Of a stretch of 64,000 nucleotides of DNA, positions 35,387 to 46,460 are shown piece after piece (position 1 is the first letter of the stretch; each line of letters begins with the position of its first letter). Where the stretch lies: positions 2,170,001 through 2,234,000 of the forward strand of contig JAVLRN010000006.1 of NCBI GenBank assembly GCA_032821775.1. Reading direction: 5' to 3'. The position numbers were made by a program, and so were the translations under genes. Below the pieces are notes generated by a model. That model saw nothing but the letters and a program-made list of their open reading frames with translations, ran no database searches and was not told where the DNA came from. Source of the stretch: Sanguinoderma infundibulare. Its lineage: Eukaryota > Basidiomycota > Agaricomycetes > Polyporales > Polyporaceae.

Positions 35387-37030
35387 ATGGCCGCTGAGCA
35401 GCCAGCGCGGATCCCGAAGACCGCGTCCTCCGTCCACGACGTTACTGCGGAAAAGCCACCCTTCGGTTCCAGGTTCGCAATGCCTCGTAGCTTCCATTAC
35501 GCGACTGATGGATTGTCGCAAGGTTTCTCACAGACGAAGATGACGTTTGGACCCAGAACGCATGGGACCACGTCCCTCCGCCAGACGATCAGGACCAAGT
35601 TATCGCAGCCGCACTCGCCAGACAAAAAAATGCGCCGGTTCCAGAGGGCGAGAGAGCAAAGTACAACGAAAAGCCCGCTAGGCATTGGTGCGATAGAAAC
35701 AATTGAAGAGCGACGCACAGTTTGACTAAATTGGAATAGGGATAACTTCTACAAGATGAACGCAAGCAATTTCTTCCGAAACAGAAAATGGTCAGTCCAT
35801 TGGATTCGGAGGTCACTGAAGGATCCTCGATAGCTACTCACGGTCCATGACAGGCTGCATCTCGAATTTCCAGAACTTAGAGAAGCTGCCCGGCCCGACG
35901 TACTCGTCTCCCCTTCCGTCAACGTCTCGAGTAGTCATTAACGCATCCCAGGCAGGACCGCTGACTGTCGCTGAGATCGGGTGTGGTCGGTCCTTTCCGC
36001 CCTCATGCCTCGTGAAAGGGTACTAATGCCGATTTCTCAAGGTGCTGGTAATGCGGTCTTTCCCTTACTATCCGCGAATCAGAACCCGGACCTCCACCTG
36101 CGAGCCTATGACTACTCCAACCACGCCGTCAAGCTGGTCCAGGTGCTATCCTTTACAATCACAATTTATGACCTCCGACTTAGATATCGAGGCAGAATAA
36201 CCCACTGTACACATCGCCTCCGATCGGAACGATTCAAGCTGCGGTTTGGGATCTGACATCGACTACGCTACCACCGGACTTGGCACCTGGCACCGTCGAC
36301 ATCATCGTGCTCATCTTCGTCTTGAGCGCGCTGCAGCCGAGCGAATGGGCTATCGCTGTCTCCAATGTGCACAAGGTCCGCCATTTTCGTGCCAAACTCG
36401 CTTGCAAGCGCGCTTGACCGCATTTTCGTAGCTATTGAAACCTGGAGGCAGGGTCTTCGTCCGAGACTACGGTCGATATGATCTTACGCAACTGAGGTTC
36501 AAGGGTGGCCGTCTCCTGGATGAGAACTTCTATATTCGAGGAGACAAGACACGAGTATACTTTTTCGAGCTAGGTAGGTGACCCTCCCCTATCCCGTAGG
36601 ATGCGAACTCAGTATCGAGTCAGACGAGCTGGCCCTCCTGTTCACCGGAGCTCCTGCACCAGCAGCGTCGAAAGCAGAGAGGGAAATACGCGTCGTCGAA
36701 GAGACAGAGGACAGCGACTCCGAGCCCCTGAACTCGTCTACACCGCTTTCACCTCCCGAACTCTCTAGCGAGACGAAACCAGGCTCGACCACACCAGTTT
36801 TCGCCAAAGTAGAGAGCTCATTGGCGTCGCTGTCGGTGGATTCCCCGAAGCATTCGGCCGCGAATGAGGATAAAATACACCCAATCTTGACGCAACCTCC
36901 GGAAGGAGAGAGCACGCATCCGTTGTTCTCGATAGAACAGCTCGGCGTCGATCGACGCTTAATCGTCAACAGGAAGCGGCAGCTCAAGATGTACAGAGTG
37001 TGGATGCAAGGAAAATTCAAGAAGTTTTAG
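35387..37030 (+). CDS. TRM140: tRNA m3C32 methyltransferase, Trm140/METTL2 type
   Basis: Methylates N3 of cytidine 32 in the anticodon loop of certain tRNAs (Thr, Ser or Arg), using SAM. The ATG at 35387 has context GCCATGG. Exons give [40 protein letters not shown] and FFRNRKW, the conserved METTL2 N-region. SAM motif I is [18 protein letters not shown], then [62 protein letters not shown] and [15 protein letters not shown]. After DELALLFTG there is a poorly conserved Ser/Glu-rich insert of about 90 residues, then [20 protein letters not shown] and TAG at 37028-37030. About seven exons. No N-terminal actin-binding region as in yeast Abp140. Confidence 0.92.
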
Positions 37031-38158
37031 TGGTATTGGGCACAAACATCGCGCAGTTCGCGTTGATAGATGAAGATGTTGGGCACGGTGCATAGTAGGT
37101 CCTGACGTCTCTTTCCGTCTGCTCGTAGGTTAACGAGTTTGTTCTGCATGTATGCTGCAGGTGTACATTATCTAGAGTATAACGTGCGGCTGGTGGCTTT
37201 CTGTAGAACCATCAATCGTGTTCAGCTTTCAGACTGCATCGTCAAGACGGTGTCGTACCGTTAATCCAACGGCGCTCTAGACGATATCTTGTTCTTGCCC
37301 TCGGCCTGCCAAGTCCGTCTAGTTGCGAGACGCGGGCTGTGGGCGCTTCCACGACCAAGCAGCGGGGTTCTTATTGAGCCACGACCTTCCGTTCGAGGAG
37401 AACCAAGCCGTTGTGGCGCAGTGGTGACGACGCCCAAATAGTTGTTACGTTTGTCAGGACGCCATGAGTGTTGCTTCCAGTGTGGGCTCGTCGGTCTTTT
37501 TCCCAGTCAGTCTTCCTTCTTATTTCCTTCGACCCCCTGAACTCACCCAAACTGAAGGATACCGCATCATATACACACATTTTATGTTGATCCAATACAA
37601 TCAGGGACGCGGGTGGACCCCACGATGTGCGTTCAGAGAGCGGAGCGACGGTTCGTGATCGTCGTGCGATGGCGTTTCAGAGCGTCTTCCGGTAACTTAC
37701 TTGTTATCGAACGCCTGTGGCACTTAAGTAGGTTCTTTTCATAGGCCTCCGCTCTTGAAAGGGTCATGCTCAGGAGACGGCCGTCCGTCGTTCCGCCACC
37801 CCTTCTCCAATCAAAGCTCCTGCAGCTCAGTATCGGTGTATCGAAAGCGCAGAACAGACTCGGTATACAGCCAGACGAACCCCTCGATATCGTCGAACGC
37901 CCTGTACGACTTTGGGGGGTATTGCAGAAAAGAGCAGACCGATATCACCATGGCCCCTAGAAGGGCGTCTGCGCCCGTACAAATTGACGGTCCTGAAGGC
38001 GGTAGACATGCTGAATGATGGCTTACGCACCGTTCCACCATAGTCCGTGAGTGACCGGTCCTTCCAGCTTGTTTTAAATTCCGATTGTTTATTCCGTGAC
38101 ACATACGACGCACACCACAATTCAAGCCAATCGAAATGAATCCTAATGACCCCGGATG
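37031..38158. other. Convergent intergenic region
   Basis: About 1.1 kb between the 3' ends of TRM140 and the lipase gene. An isolated A-box-like motif at 37413 has no B-box partner. No gene or repeat recognised. Confidence 0.5.
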
Positions 38159-39317
38159 TTAGCAGCCCATCTCGACGCCGTTGTACGGACCGTCATGGTC
38201 GTTCTCATCCCCAGCTAAGAGATTAGGCACATCCCCGACAATGCACCGCGCATCGGTGTTATCCTGCCCCGGGCACGCCAGCCACTCGCCCGAGTCCTGG
38301 ATGTGGATCTCGCCTGATGGGTGGTGGAAACCGAGGAAGCGCCCAGGTAGGATGGGAATCGGATCCTCCTTGTTGTTGATGTGCGTGATCGAGGCGACAG
38401 AGTCGTGCGCGTCGACGTAGTCCGCGAACGCCTGGTTGCCGACGCGGGGGAGGCCGTAGCCGACGTAGGTGAGCTGCGCGTCGGGAATGTGTAGGGGGAT
38501 GTAGACCGAGTGCAGCAGCGAGATCGCGGCGCCTGCAAGGAAGAAGAAGTCGAGGTTAACGCGTACGTTCTTCTGGTGCTGCCTCGAGGAGGGAGGACGA
38601 CATACCGAGCGAGTGGCCGGTAAGGAGGACCTTCGAGGTACTGAATTGGGTGAGCGCCGCCTGCACTGCCTTGAGGACGTCGGTTGCCGACCTGTTCCGA
38701 AGGTCAGCAACTTTTTGAATGAAGGATGAAGCTGATAGGGTGGTCCTTACAGCGAGTGCGCGTTAGCGAAGCCCTGATGGACCTGGATGGAAGAGTCGAC
38801 GCCAGGGAAGAGGGTCGAATCCAAGCTCACGAGTTGGATGTCGCCGTCCGTGATAAGAGGGAGGCTGTCAACAACCATTAATCTCTGCCCACATCGGACC
38901 CTGCAAGGTATCGCCCACATCGCGGAGGGCTGAGTGCCCTGAATGGAGACAACGACTGTGGCCAGAGTGGGGTCGTACCCGACAAACCCTTCATAAGTCT
39001 ACACGTCAGTACCCGCCGTTTACTCGCGAAACCGGAAGAAGTCTCACAGTATTGAACAGTGACACCATCGCCACCCGATGCGACGGGATGGAAGGCCGGG
39101 TTCTCCTGGCAGTTCGAGCCACATTGCCAGGTGAGCGTAACGTCCGCACTGCAGTATCCCGCACTCGCATAGTACGAGATTGGGGTATATGCCTCGATTT
39201 GCGATTGCAGAACGGTCGTTATCGACTGACGCCTCGCATGGGAGGCAGGAGCAGCAAACGCGGCACTGGCGGCGAGCAGCCCAGTGGTAGCGCGTAACCA
39301 GAGACGGGCGACGACCA
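38159..39317 (-). CDS. Secreted class 3 (alpha/beta hydrolase) lipase
   Basis: Predicted extracellular triacylglycerol lipase or feruloyl-esterase-like hydrolase. The ATG at 39317 opens a signal peptide (RATTGLLAASAAFAAPASHA) followed by a dibasic RRQ that may be a Kex2-type site. The conserved VQYWFVGYDPTLATVVVSIQ comes from an intron joined after GVTVQY. DSTLFPGVDSSIQVHQGF follows, the nucleophile elbow is LLTGHSLG (Ser), split from AAISLLHSVYIP by an intron of class-typical position, and the acid is in NNKEDPIPILP. The His is probably in FHHPSGEIHI. Cys residues near the ends suggest disulfides. Stop TAA at 38159. The splice pattern near 38.88-38.94 kb (between PSAM and DSLPLITDGD) is uncertain: the in-frame reading contains an atypical Cys/Arg-rich stretch. 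Confidence 0.85.
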
Positions 39318-39450
39318 TCGTTCCCAAAGCGAGCCTGAGGGCCAGGGAAAGACGCAGAACGCGATGTGCAAAGTGCAGGACGCGAAGTGCGGTGGGAGGT
39401 CGAGGAAGGACGGGTGGACTGGTTCAAGATTTGATAGAAGTTGAGCCCGT

Positions 39451-39457
39451 TTTTATA
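39451..39457 (-). promoter_or_regulatory. TATA box (TATAAAA) of the lipase gene
   Basis: TATAAAA on the minus strand about 134 nt upstream of the lipase ATG. Confidence 0.45.
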
Positions 39458-41094
39458 TGTGTGCCGTGCGTGATCTCTTCATTGGTGGTCTCCGTGCCAT
39501 GAACGCCCTGTGATGGGTGCGTTCGACATAAATAACTAGCCGGTAAGCACGGAGAACACGCACCGATGTTGGACATGTTGGGCGCACGTCGATAGCACGA
39601 TCTAGGGGTGTCTACAACAGCGACCGCCGAAGTGTGTGCACATGGTGCTTAGGAGTTGCAGAGGAAGCTGGACAATCAGCATGTGGTCTATGTGGCAGGC
39701 GGAAGCGCATCTTTGATGACAAGCGACGAATATGGTAGGTGCGAGACGCGTTCCATAACGCCATCAACGGCCGTCGCTCTAAGAGCGAACGTTCCTTCTC
39801 CTGCGACGAGAGATTCGAACCAACAGAGCAGCTGTCGTTTGTCGCCTGTCGCCCGTCCAGCGGATGCAACAGACAGCTAGACTTGCACTCCTTAGGTCAT
39901 TTGCCTGGTCAACCGGAAGTTCCGATTAGTCCAGAAGCATAATCCCACGAGGAGAACACACTACAGTAGAGCAAAGATGTCCATCGTTGACATCCGGGTC
40001 TGTTGTAACGGGTACATTCAGAGGCCACGCTCTGCACGGCCTCAGGCAGTCGTAAACGTGGCACCGTCGGACCGATGACAACTCGCAACTGTGCTGTTCT
40101 GTAAGTAATGATGTATGCGTGTCCGTCTGGAGCAAAGGAACTCCCCAAAGGTCAATTATTGTCCCCAACCTACAAAAATTGTATATGTCGATTGCGATTG
40201 TAGCGTCGGGCTGTGATGGCAGAAGTCAGATTGGAAGCCACATGGAGCAGGAGTTCCGAGGAGAGAACTTGATATCGCACCTTGATTCGTTGTTGGCCAG
40301 TGCAGATGTTTCAGACACATCCGCAGAAGTACTGTAGATGCGTGGGTGCGTCTGCACTATGCCCTGTGGTGAAACAAATTCTACGCCGGATCGTATCGCA
40401 AGCTGAGCACAGTTGCATCCGACCTGTGGATTCAGAGACCGCCGCATCGCGTGTAAACAGCATCTTTACGATACACGCTTCGGAGGATGATCGATGAGTA
40501 TCGAGCACTGAGTAGGTCTGCCAGTTGAGCATATTGTATTATCTAGTAGTGCCAGCAGCACTCGGAGGTCTATCGGACACGGCGGCCGGCTAACTCCGAA
40601 CCTTCCGCCCTGTTGTGCCATGCGCCCCCGGCCGACACCGGTCAGCACCGGTCCGGGTTCCGAAGAGGAGGAGCCTTCGACGATAAGAAGGTTTGAATCT
40701 CACCCACCTTCCTTAGAGTCGGCTCGACCTACCACGGGGACCGTAGTTTGACAGTGGCAACTCGTAAGACCATCGTTCTTTGCATGTTTCGAAATGCCTG
40801 TCCGTTCACCTCGCCATCTTAGTATCATCACTTTTCATTTTCAGTCATCGAGGTGGATACGGTTGCTGGATATAATATCCAGAGGTTCAAAAGGGCCGTC
40901 GAGTTCTTTGAAGAGCTTTCACCCTCCGGACTTGAAAGACATCACAGTCTGTCACGGTAATCCTGACAGGATATGTTCAAAGCGCGATATGATCAAAGCT
41001 GGATTTTCGGCGAGATCCCTCACCGATTCCCCAGACAGCAAGCGGCAAGTGGGCCGCAAGGGTATCACCATTTATTATCTGGGGCTCTGTCAGG
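39458..41094. other. Gene-poor region upstream of the lipase gene
   Basis: No supportable gene. Short frames on both strands share no motif with known families. The right-hand part may contain further decayed upstream sequence of the WD40 relic. Confidence 0.4.
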
Positions 41095-41790
41095 GAGATC
41101 GTCCATGATTGTAAGTACTATCGGTCGCGCCGGCGGCGTCAACTCCCTCGTCTTCTCTACAGATAGCCAACATATCGTGGCCGTCGGCACGGTCGACGAA
41201 AAGTTGCAGTCTGGGACTCCCACAACCAAGATGACCCGGCCAAAACGACAGCGCTCGAAGGCTACAAGCACTGATCATGAGCCAGGGAGCGGCGCATGGT
41301 TCATCCTCCTTCAGCCGATGACTATGAGCTTGAGACTTCCGCTGCGCTCCTTTCGAGCGGGACTAGCTCGTCCGCCTCTAGGACCCCCGAACGTCTTCGT
41401 CCCCTTTTCTCCCGCCGGCTACGGGGGCCGACTATCGCCGCCGCTGCGTCTAGGACGTCGGGACAGGCACGCTACACGCCGTCCTTCGAACAAGCGCATA
41501 CTTAGAACCGCTGCCTTCCATCCCTGCTTCAGCACCCTCCTCTGCAAGGTGTCTCAGGATCGCACGGCGCGAATCTAGAGCGTCGACATGTCGCACTCAA
41601 CGACCACATGGGGCGGCTGTGGGATTTGTCTTTTTCGTCGGGCGTGGCACGGGTGCTGCCCGTATCTGTGGACAAGATGGTCAATATGGGATGCGAACAG
41701 CGGCGCCATGCTCCAGTCGCCGAGCCGCTATGGCAACTTGGTTCGCGCGGCACGCGTCTCCCAGGTGCACGGTAGGTTCCGTCCAAGGCA
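41095..41790 (+). pseudogene. Decayed WD40-repeat protein region
   Basis: WD40-like pieces occur in different frames without obvious introns between them. VNSLVFSTDSQHIVAVGTVD shifts by one base into VWDSHNQDD; farther on there are GRLWDLSFSSGVARV (about 41610-41660) and TRWSIWDANSGAMLQS (about 41670-41720). A Pro/Arg-rich stretch (PERLRPLFSRRLRGP) between them resembles the insert of Agaricomycete WD40 proteins. Stops and shifts between the pieces suggest a dead gene. Evidence is limited to these short motifs. Confidence 0.4.
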
Positions 41791-43736
41791 CATGCGACAC
41801 TGCGATTGTAGAGCCTTCGAGGACGGAGATGGTCCTGCTGGGTACGCGTGGAGGAGTTAGTTTACCGTAGCTTTCGCTCCGCATCAGGACATAGTCGGGG
41901 GCATTCGATGGTACGTTGCTTAGACTTGCTTAACCGTCGTGATGAATCGACATTGGAGACGTGGAAGGCGGGGCCCTTCCGAGCGAATATGGCCTAGAAC
42001 GGACCGCACTCAGTCTCAAGAGGTTTGTGCTCCACAGGGTGAAGTAGTCAGAGGTCAGTCGGTTATCCAGAAGCGAGTGCGATCCATACTAGCGGATGTA
42101 AGACATGCTCCCAGGGTTTTGACCAATACCCCGAAGGGAGTGATGCACATACATGGTATACTACTGCGGTGGATGGGACCGGTGCATCCGCGCTTGTCTT
42201 AGAACACTACAATTCAGTCAAAGTGGGCTCGGTAGGTCTGAATTGAAATTGAATGCAATTCGCGGACATATCTCGGTGGCGATGACCATGCATTCGATCG
42301 CGGAGCCCACAGGATTCCATTGATGCCCCGATGAACATCTCCGACGTTTCATCCTGACGGTTACTGCTTGTGCTGTCGATCGAGTTCTCGGTAGCATCGT
42401 AGCCGGGTACATAAAGGATCGAGAGGCTTCAAGTTCGCGTTGGCCTGTCCATCGTGCCATCTGGATTACTTTGTCCCGCTAGTCGCGATGGCATCGCTCC
42501 GGCATAGATAGGCGAGACATGGCATGCTTGGATGCCTGCGGCGGCCTAATAGAACTGATAGTAAAGGTCTCTGGAAGGGGAAGCTGGGTAGTGGAAGACT
42601 CGTAACTGGATAAATACGTAACATAATCTGTTGAACGGAGTCGCGGGGTGAGCGAGTTGAGGGTTTGTTCTGGCCTTTGCCAGAGCATTCGCGTCGAGTT
42701 GCATGTCAGGTAGCCATGAGTTGGTATCCGACTGCGAATTGTTCGTGTGGTCGACGTCATCTAGGCGCCAGACGGAGTTGAACCATCTTCCCATGTACTT
42801 TTTAAGCAGCGCTTTACATATACTTCCTTGTTCCCTACCACCATGTAACAGTAACCCATTCGCCAAGGTCGAATGCTCGCAATGGCAGCGCATACGTGCA
42901 ATTTGAGGTAAGCATGGCCCGGATGTATATGGCCATGTAATATCCACGACCTTGGTCCGTCGCCTGCATTGGACACTCAGGCGACTTCCATGGAAGTGTT
43001 ACGCAGGCCATGGCCACTCTGGACTGCGAATCGCGCCGAGCTGTCTTGCTGATAGTCGTCCAGCATCCACACAGGACGGAGCGTGTTCTCCTTTTAACCT
43101 TGATAAAGCACCGCGACGCCCTCAGGTGACGACCCTAGCAGCATTCCCCGGAGACTGTTGGACATGTTGCTGCCTCACGAGGCGGGAGGTTGACGGCATT
43201 CGGTGTGCGTCGAGAAGGGAGTGGCACATGGGATCTTTGGGTGAGTAGTTAACCCATTCATTCTGTCGCTATCGTCAGAAGGGTGCGGTTGCCCTGACCA
43301 TGAGCCCAGCTGCCAAAGACGTCGGTCGCAGAGGTCGATGGGAGGAGGGAGCCGAGAGCGACGTCGCGGGCGCAGTCAGTTGACATGGTCGGTACCAGTT
43401 CGCGTTCACGTGGGCGGGCATGTCCGCGGCGGCGGTCGTTCTTCACGCGCGCTTCACGCGCGGTGGTCTCTTGTTTGGGCTCGCTTCGTGGCTCTTCGGT
43501 CCCCGTCATGCTGTCCAAAGCCATGGATGCGGGCCGCCACCAGTCCCGTCTCCCAAGTCCGTTTCAGCCATAGGTCTTCGAGATCTGATCAAGACCGCGC
43601 CCCGGCAGGGCTTACCGACCACTCTATTGGCCAACCCCGCCGTACTCGTCGTTCTTCCAATCCCACCCGTTGTCGACGTGACAGCCCGAATGACGTGTCC
43701 GAATAATGTTTAGGGTGAGCGGCCAGGTCGGCAAGC
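41791..43736. other. Gene-poor region upstream of the GH5 gene
   Basis: Nearly 2 kb with no supportable gene on either strand. Frames of 60-133 codons are random in composition. It may contain the decayed 3' end of the WD40 relic on the left and the GH5 promoter on the right. Confidence 0.45.
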
Positions 43737-43744
43737 TATATATT
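43737..43744 (+). promoter_or_regulatory. TATA box (TATATATT) of the GH5 gene
   Basis: CTATATATTAG lies about 100 nt upstream of the ATG at 43843. Confidence 0.5.
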
Positions 43745-43842
43745 AGTCCGGTGCTAGATGGGTTCCTCCTCAACGCTTTGCCCTCCTTCGCGATCCTGCT
43801 CGACGGTGCCATCTTGGGTCCCACTTCGGAACTCTGTTCAAC

Positions 43843-46081
43843 ATGCGCTTCTCGCTCGCAACCGCTGTAGCGACCGCGTCTTTCCTTGGCTGGGCAGCCG
43901 CAGGTATACCTGACAAGATCTATGGAGTGAACCTCGGCTCATGGCTGGTCTTGGAGCCTTGGATGCTTCCCCAAGGTACGCACCCGTTTCCCATCAACCT
44001 TCGGCGCGTTCGTTGATATGATGAATGGATGTCAGAATGGCTTCTCATGGGAGGCCAGACCTGCACCAACTCGTGCGCCGGCTGCATCGGTTCTGAGTTG
44101 TACGTACCCTATCGCCGCACCAGGCCCACACTGACGCCAACCCCAGCGCATTCGTCCAGGCTTACCCCAAGACTGCTGATGCCAAGTTCCAGAAGCACTG
44201 GTGCGTACCACGTGTGTCGAGTGGGCAGGCTTCTCTGACGCCATAGACAGGAGGACTTGGTTCACCCAGGACGATGTCAACGCACTTGTGAGCAATGGCA
44301 TCAACACCGTCCGAATACCTGTACGTAGTTCCTTCTATTTGGAACTGGCTCAGCAATGCCGAATACACACTACCTTGCAAGCTCGGATACTGGATCGTCG
44401 AGAGCCTCGTCAATCGGACGACCGAGTTCTACCCTCGTGGCGGGATTAAGGAGTTGGTATGTGCACCTCATCTCCGGCTTGCACCGATATCTGACTGCCT
44501 TTTTGACAGCAACGTGGCTTGCAGCAACTCAAGGACGCCGGTATAAGCGCCATTCTCGACCACCACGGGCTTCCCGGTGTGCAGACCCCGGGGCAGGCCT
44601 TCACTGGTCACTGCACAAGTGATGTCGAGTTCTACGTCAGTCTGGCCGAGTACCTTGATGAGTCTGTGCTGATGAACCGCTCTCGCAGACTCCCTACAAC
44701 TACCAGCGTGCACTTATCTGGACCGCCGTCATGACTGAGCTCTCGCACCTCGACCCTAGCTTTGGCTCCGTCTTCGCCATCGAAGCCGTGAACGAGCCGA
44801 TCATGAACGCAAATATGACTCCCGGCTACGGCGGCTGTACGTATGCTCCGCGCAGACGCTCCGTTGTGTCATACTTACCCTACTAAATCTAGTCCAGAAG
44901 AACTTCGTACAGACTATACGCGGGGTCGAGTCCCTTATGGGCATTGGGAATATCCTTGGTCCCGACCAGGCTCCGCCGGGCATGAACATCACGAGTGCCA
45001 TCTCTTCGATTATCGGCGGTTCTAGCTGGAACGCTGAAGTCAAGCAGGCTATCGTCGCGTCTATTCCAATAATCACCCAGCTCAGCCAAGAGTTGGGCTT
45101 CAGCCTGCTCCTCGGGGGGTGGGGAGAGGATAGGAACCCTCTGGTCGCGAAGTACGTGTCCACTGGCACCCGTTGACGTTGAAAGGAGGCTTTGCTTACA
45201 GAGGCCCGTCAGCTTCATGGACGTCAACTGGCAGTACAACAACCCGTCGAACCCCGCCGATTCTGCCATCGGCCCCATGGGCTACGACAACCACTTATAC
45301 TACAACTTCGGTGTACGTTCCTTACCTCTCTCTCTTTTCGGCATGTAGTGACGATGTGGCCTGCATGCAGGGCGTGGCCGACGCGAACGAGGACGCGTAC
45401 ATGATCAGCATCTGCAACCTCCAGCGCGTCCAGAACGACGCCGCGGTGGGCGACTCCCCGCTCTGGTTCGGCGAATGGGCGATCACGACGAACTTCAACG
45501 CCTCGGACGACTTCCTCCGTCAATGGGCGGACGCGCAGAAGCTCATGTACTCCCAAGGCCAGGGCTGGATCGTGAGTTTCCCGTTATGAACGTCTGATCG
45601 AGGCGAGCTGCGAACTGAGCGCCGCCGCCTCCCGCAGTTCTGGAACTTCAAGACGGAGATCTCCGCGCTCGCTGGGGACCTCTCCCGGCAGTGGTCCTAC
45701 CTAGACGGCGTGCGGCGCGGATACCTGACCCAGGACCCCTCGCAGCTCCACGACTGGAACGTGTGCGCGCCGTACGTCGGCAAGACGTACGTGGCGACGG
45801 CGAGTGCTGCGCCCGAGACAAGTTCAGCTCCGGCCGCGGCGAGCATCTCCGTCTCCCTCCCCGTCTCCCTCCCCGTGTCCGTCTCCCTCCCCGTCTCTGT
45901 CTCCCTCCCCGTCTCTGTCTCCCTCCCCGTCTCTGTCTCTCTCCCAGTATCCATCTCTCTCCCCGTTTCCGTCTCCCTCCCTGCTTCCGTCTCTCTCCCC
46001 GTCTCTGCCTCCCTATCTATTGCCGCAGCCTATCCAGGCCCGACTGCCGCTCCCTCGAGCTCGGGCTTTTCGATCCCTTGA
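43843..46081 (+). CDS. Secreted GH5 exo-beta-1,3-glucanase-like glycoside hydrolase
   Basis: Predicted to release glucose from beta-1,3-glucan in the wall or medium. The signal peptide is MRFSLATAVATASFLGWAAA, then IYGVNLGSWLVLEPWMLP, the classic start of fungal exo-glucanases. Further motifs are TWFTQDDVNALVSNGINTVR, LGYWIVESLV, LKDAGISAILDHHGLPGVQ, the acid/base Glu in FAIEAVNEPI, YDNHLYYNFG and the nucleophile Glu in PLWFGEWAI. About ten exons with 50-60 nt introns, all in frame. After NVCAPYVGKTYV the protein ends with an Ala/Ser linker and about eight SVSLPV-type units, then a Ser/Ala tail (TGA at 46079-46081). The tail is a low-complexity, probably O-mannosylated extension, not a catalytic part. 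No GPI signal is evident. Confidence 0.9.
45845..46015 (+). repeat. 18-nt tandem repeat coding SVSLPV
   Basis: Imperfect copies of a C/T-rich unit of the form TCTGTCTCCCTCCCCGTC repeat with periods of 12-18 nt across about 170 nt and code the glucanase tail. Mutations are mostly C/T at third positions, keeping Ser, Val, Leu and Pro. Confidence 0.85.
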
Positions 46082-46460
46082 TGACCGTCTCCGTATGAAC
46101 GACCGTGATGACCCCCGGATACGATTCACGAAGACACGACTGCACGTATACACTCGCATACTATCTTATATCGCACTAACTTACATAGAGGGGAAAACTG
46201 TACTGCACTGTCCCGTTATCTATTTTCTTGCTATGTAGCTACTTATCTCGTTCGGATCTGGATTTGGATTTAGCAATACAACAGAGTCCGCTCGCTCGTA
46301 CATACAACCGTCCTATCACGTCCTCGAGTAATGAATGCGGGGGATTGTGTTGCAGTTGTCCGACGAGACCGAGTCTATATATGCAGGTGTGCGAAAGAAG
46401 GAATTGTGTGTATGTAATGTTGAATGCGTATGTGCAGCGTCCACCGGGGCCGGCGCAGCA
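46082..46460. other. Convergent intergenic region
   Basis: Between the 3' ends of the GH5 and DUF6534-like genes. No feature seen. Confidence 0.5.

Noticed and set aside
37413..37423. TGGCGCAGTGG, a perfect Pol III A-box
   Set aside because: No B-box at tRNA distance and no cloverleaf can be drawn.
39806..39822. GATTCGAACC, a B-box in reverse orientation
   Set aside because: The flanking bases do not form a T stem and no A-box lies at the right distance on the minus strand.
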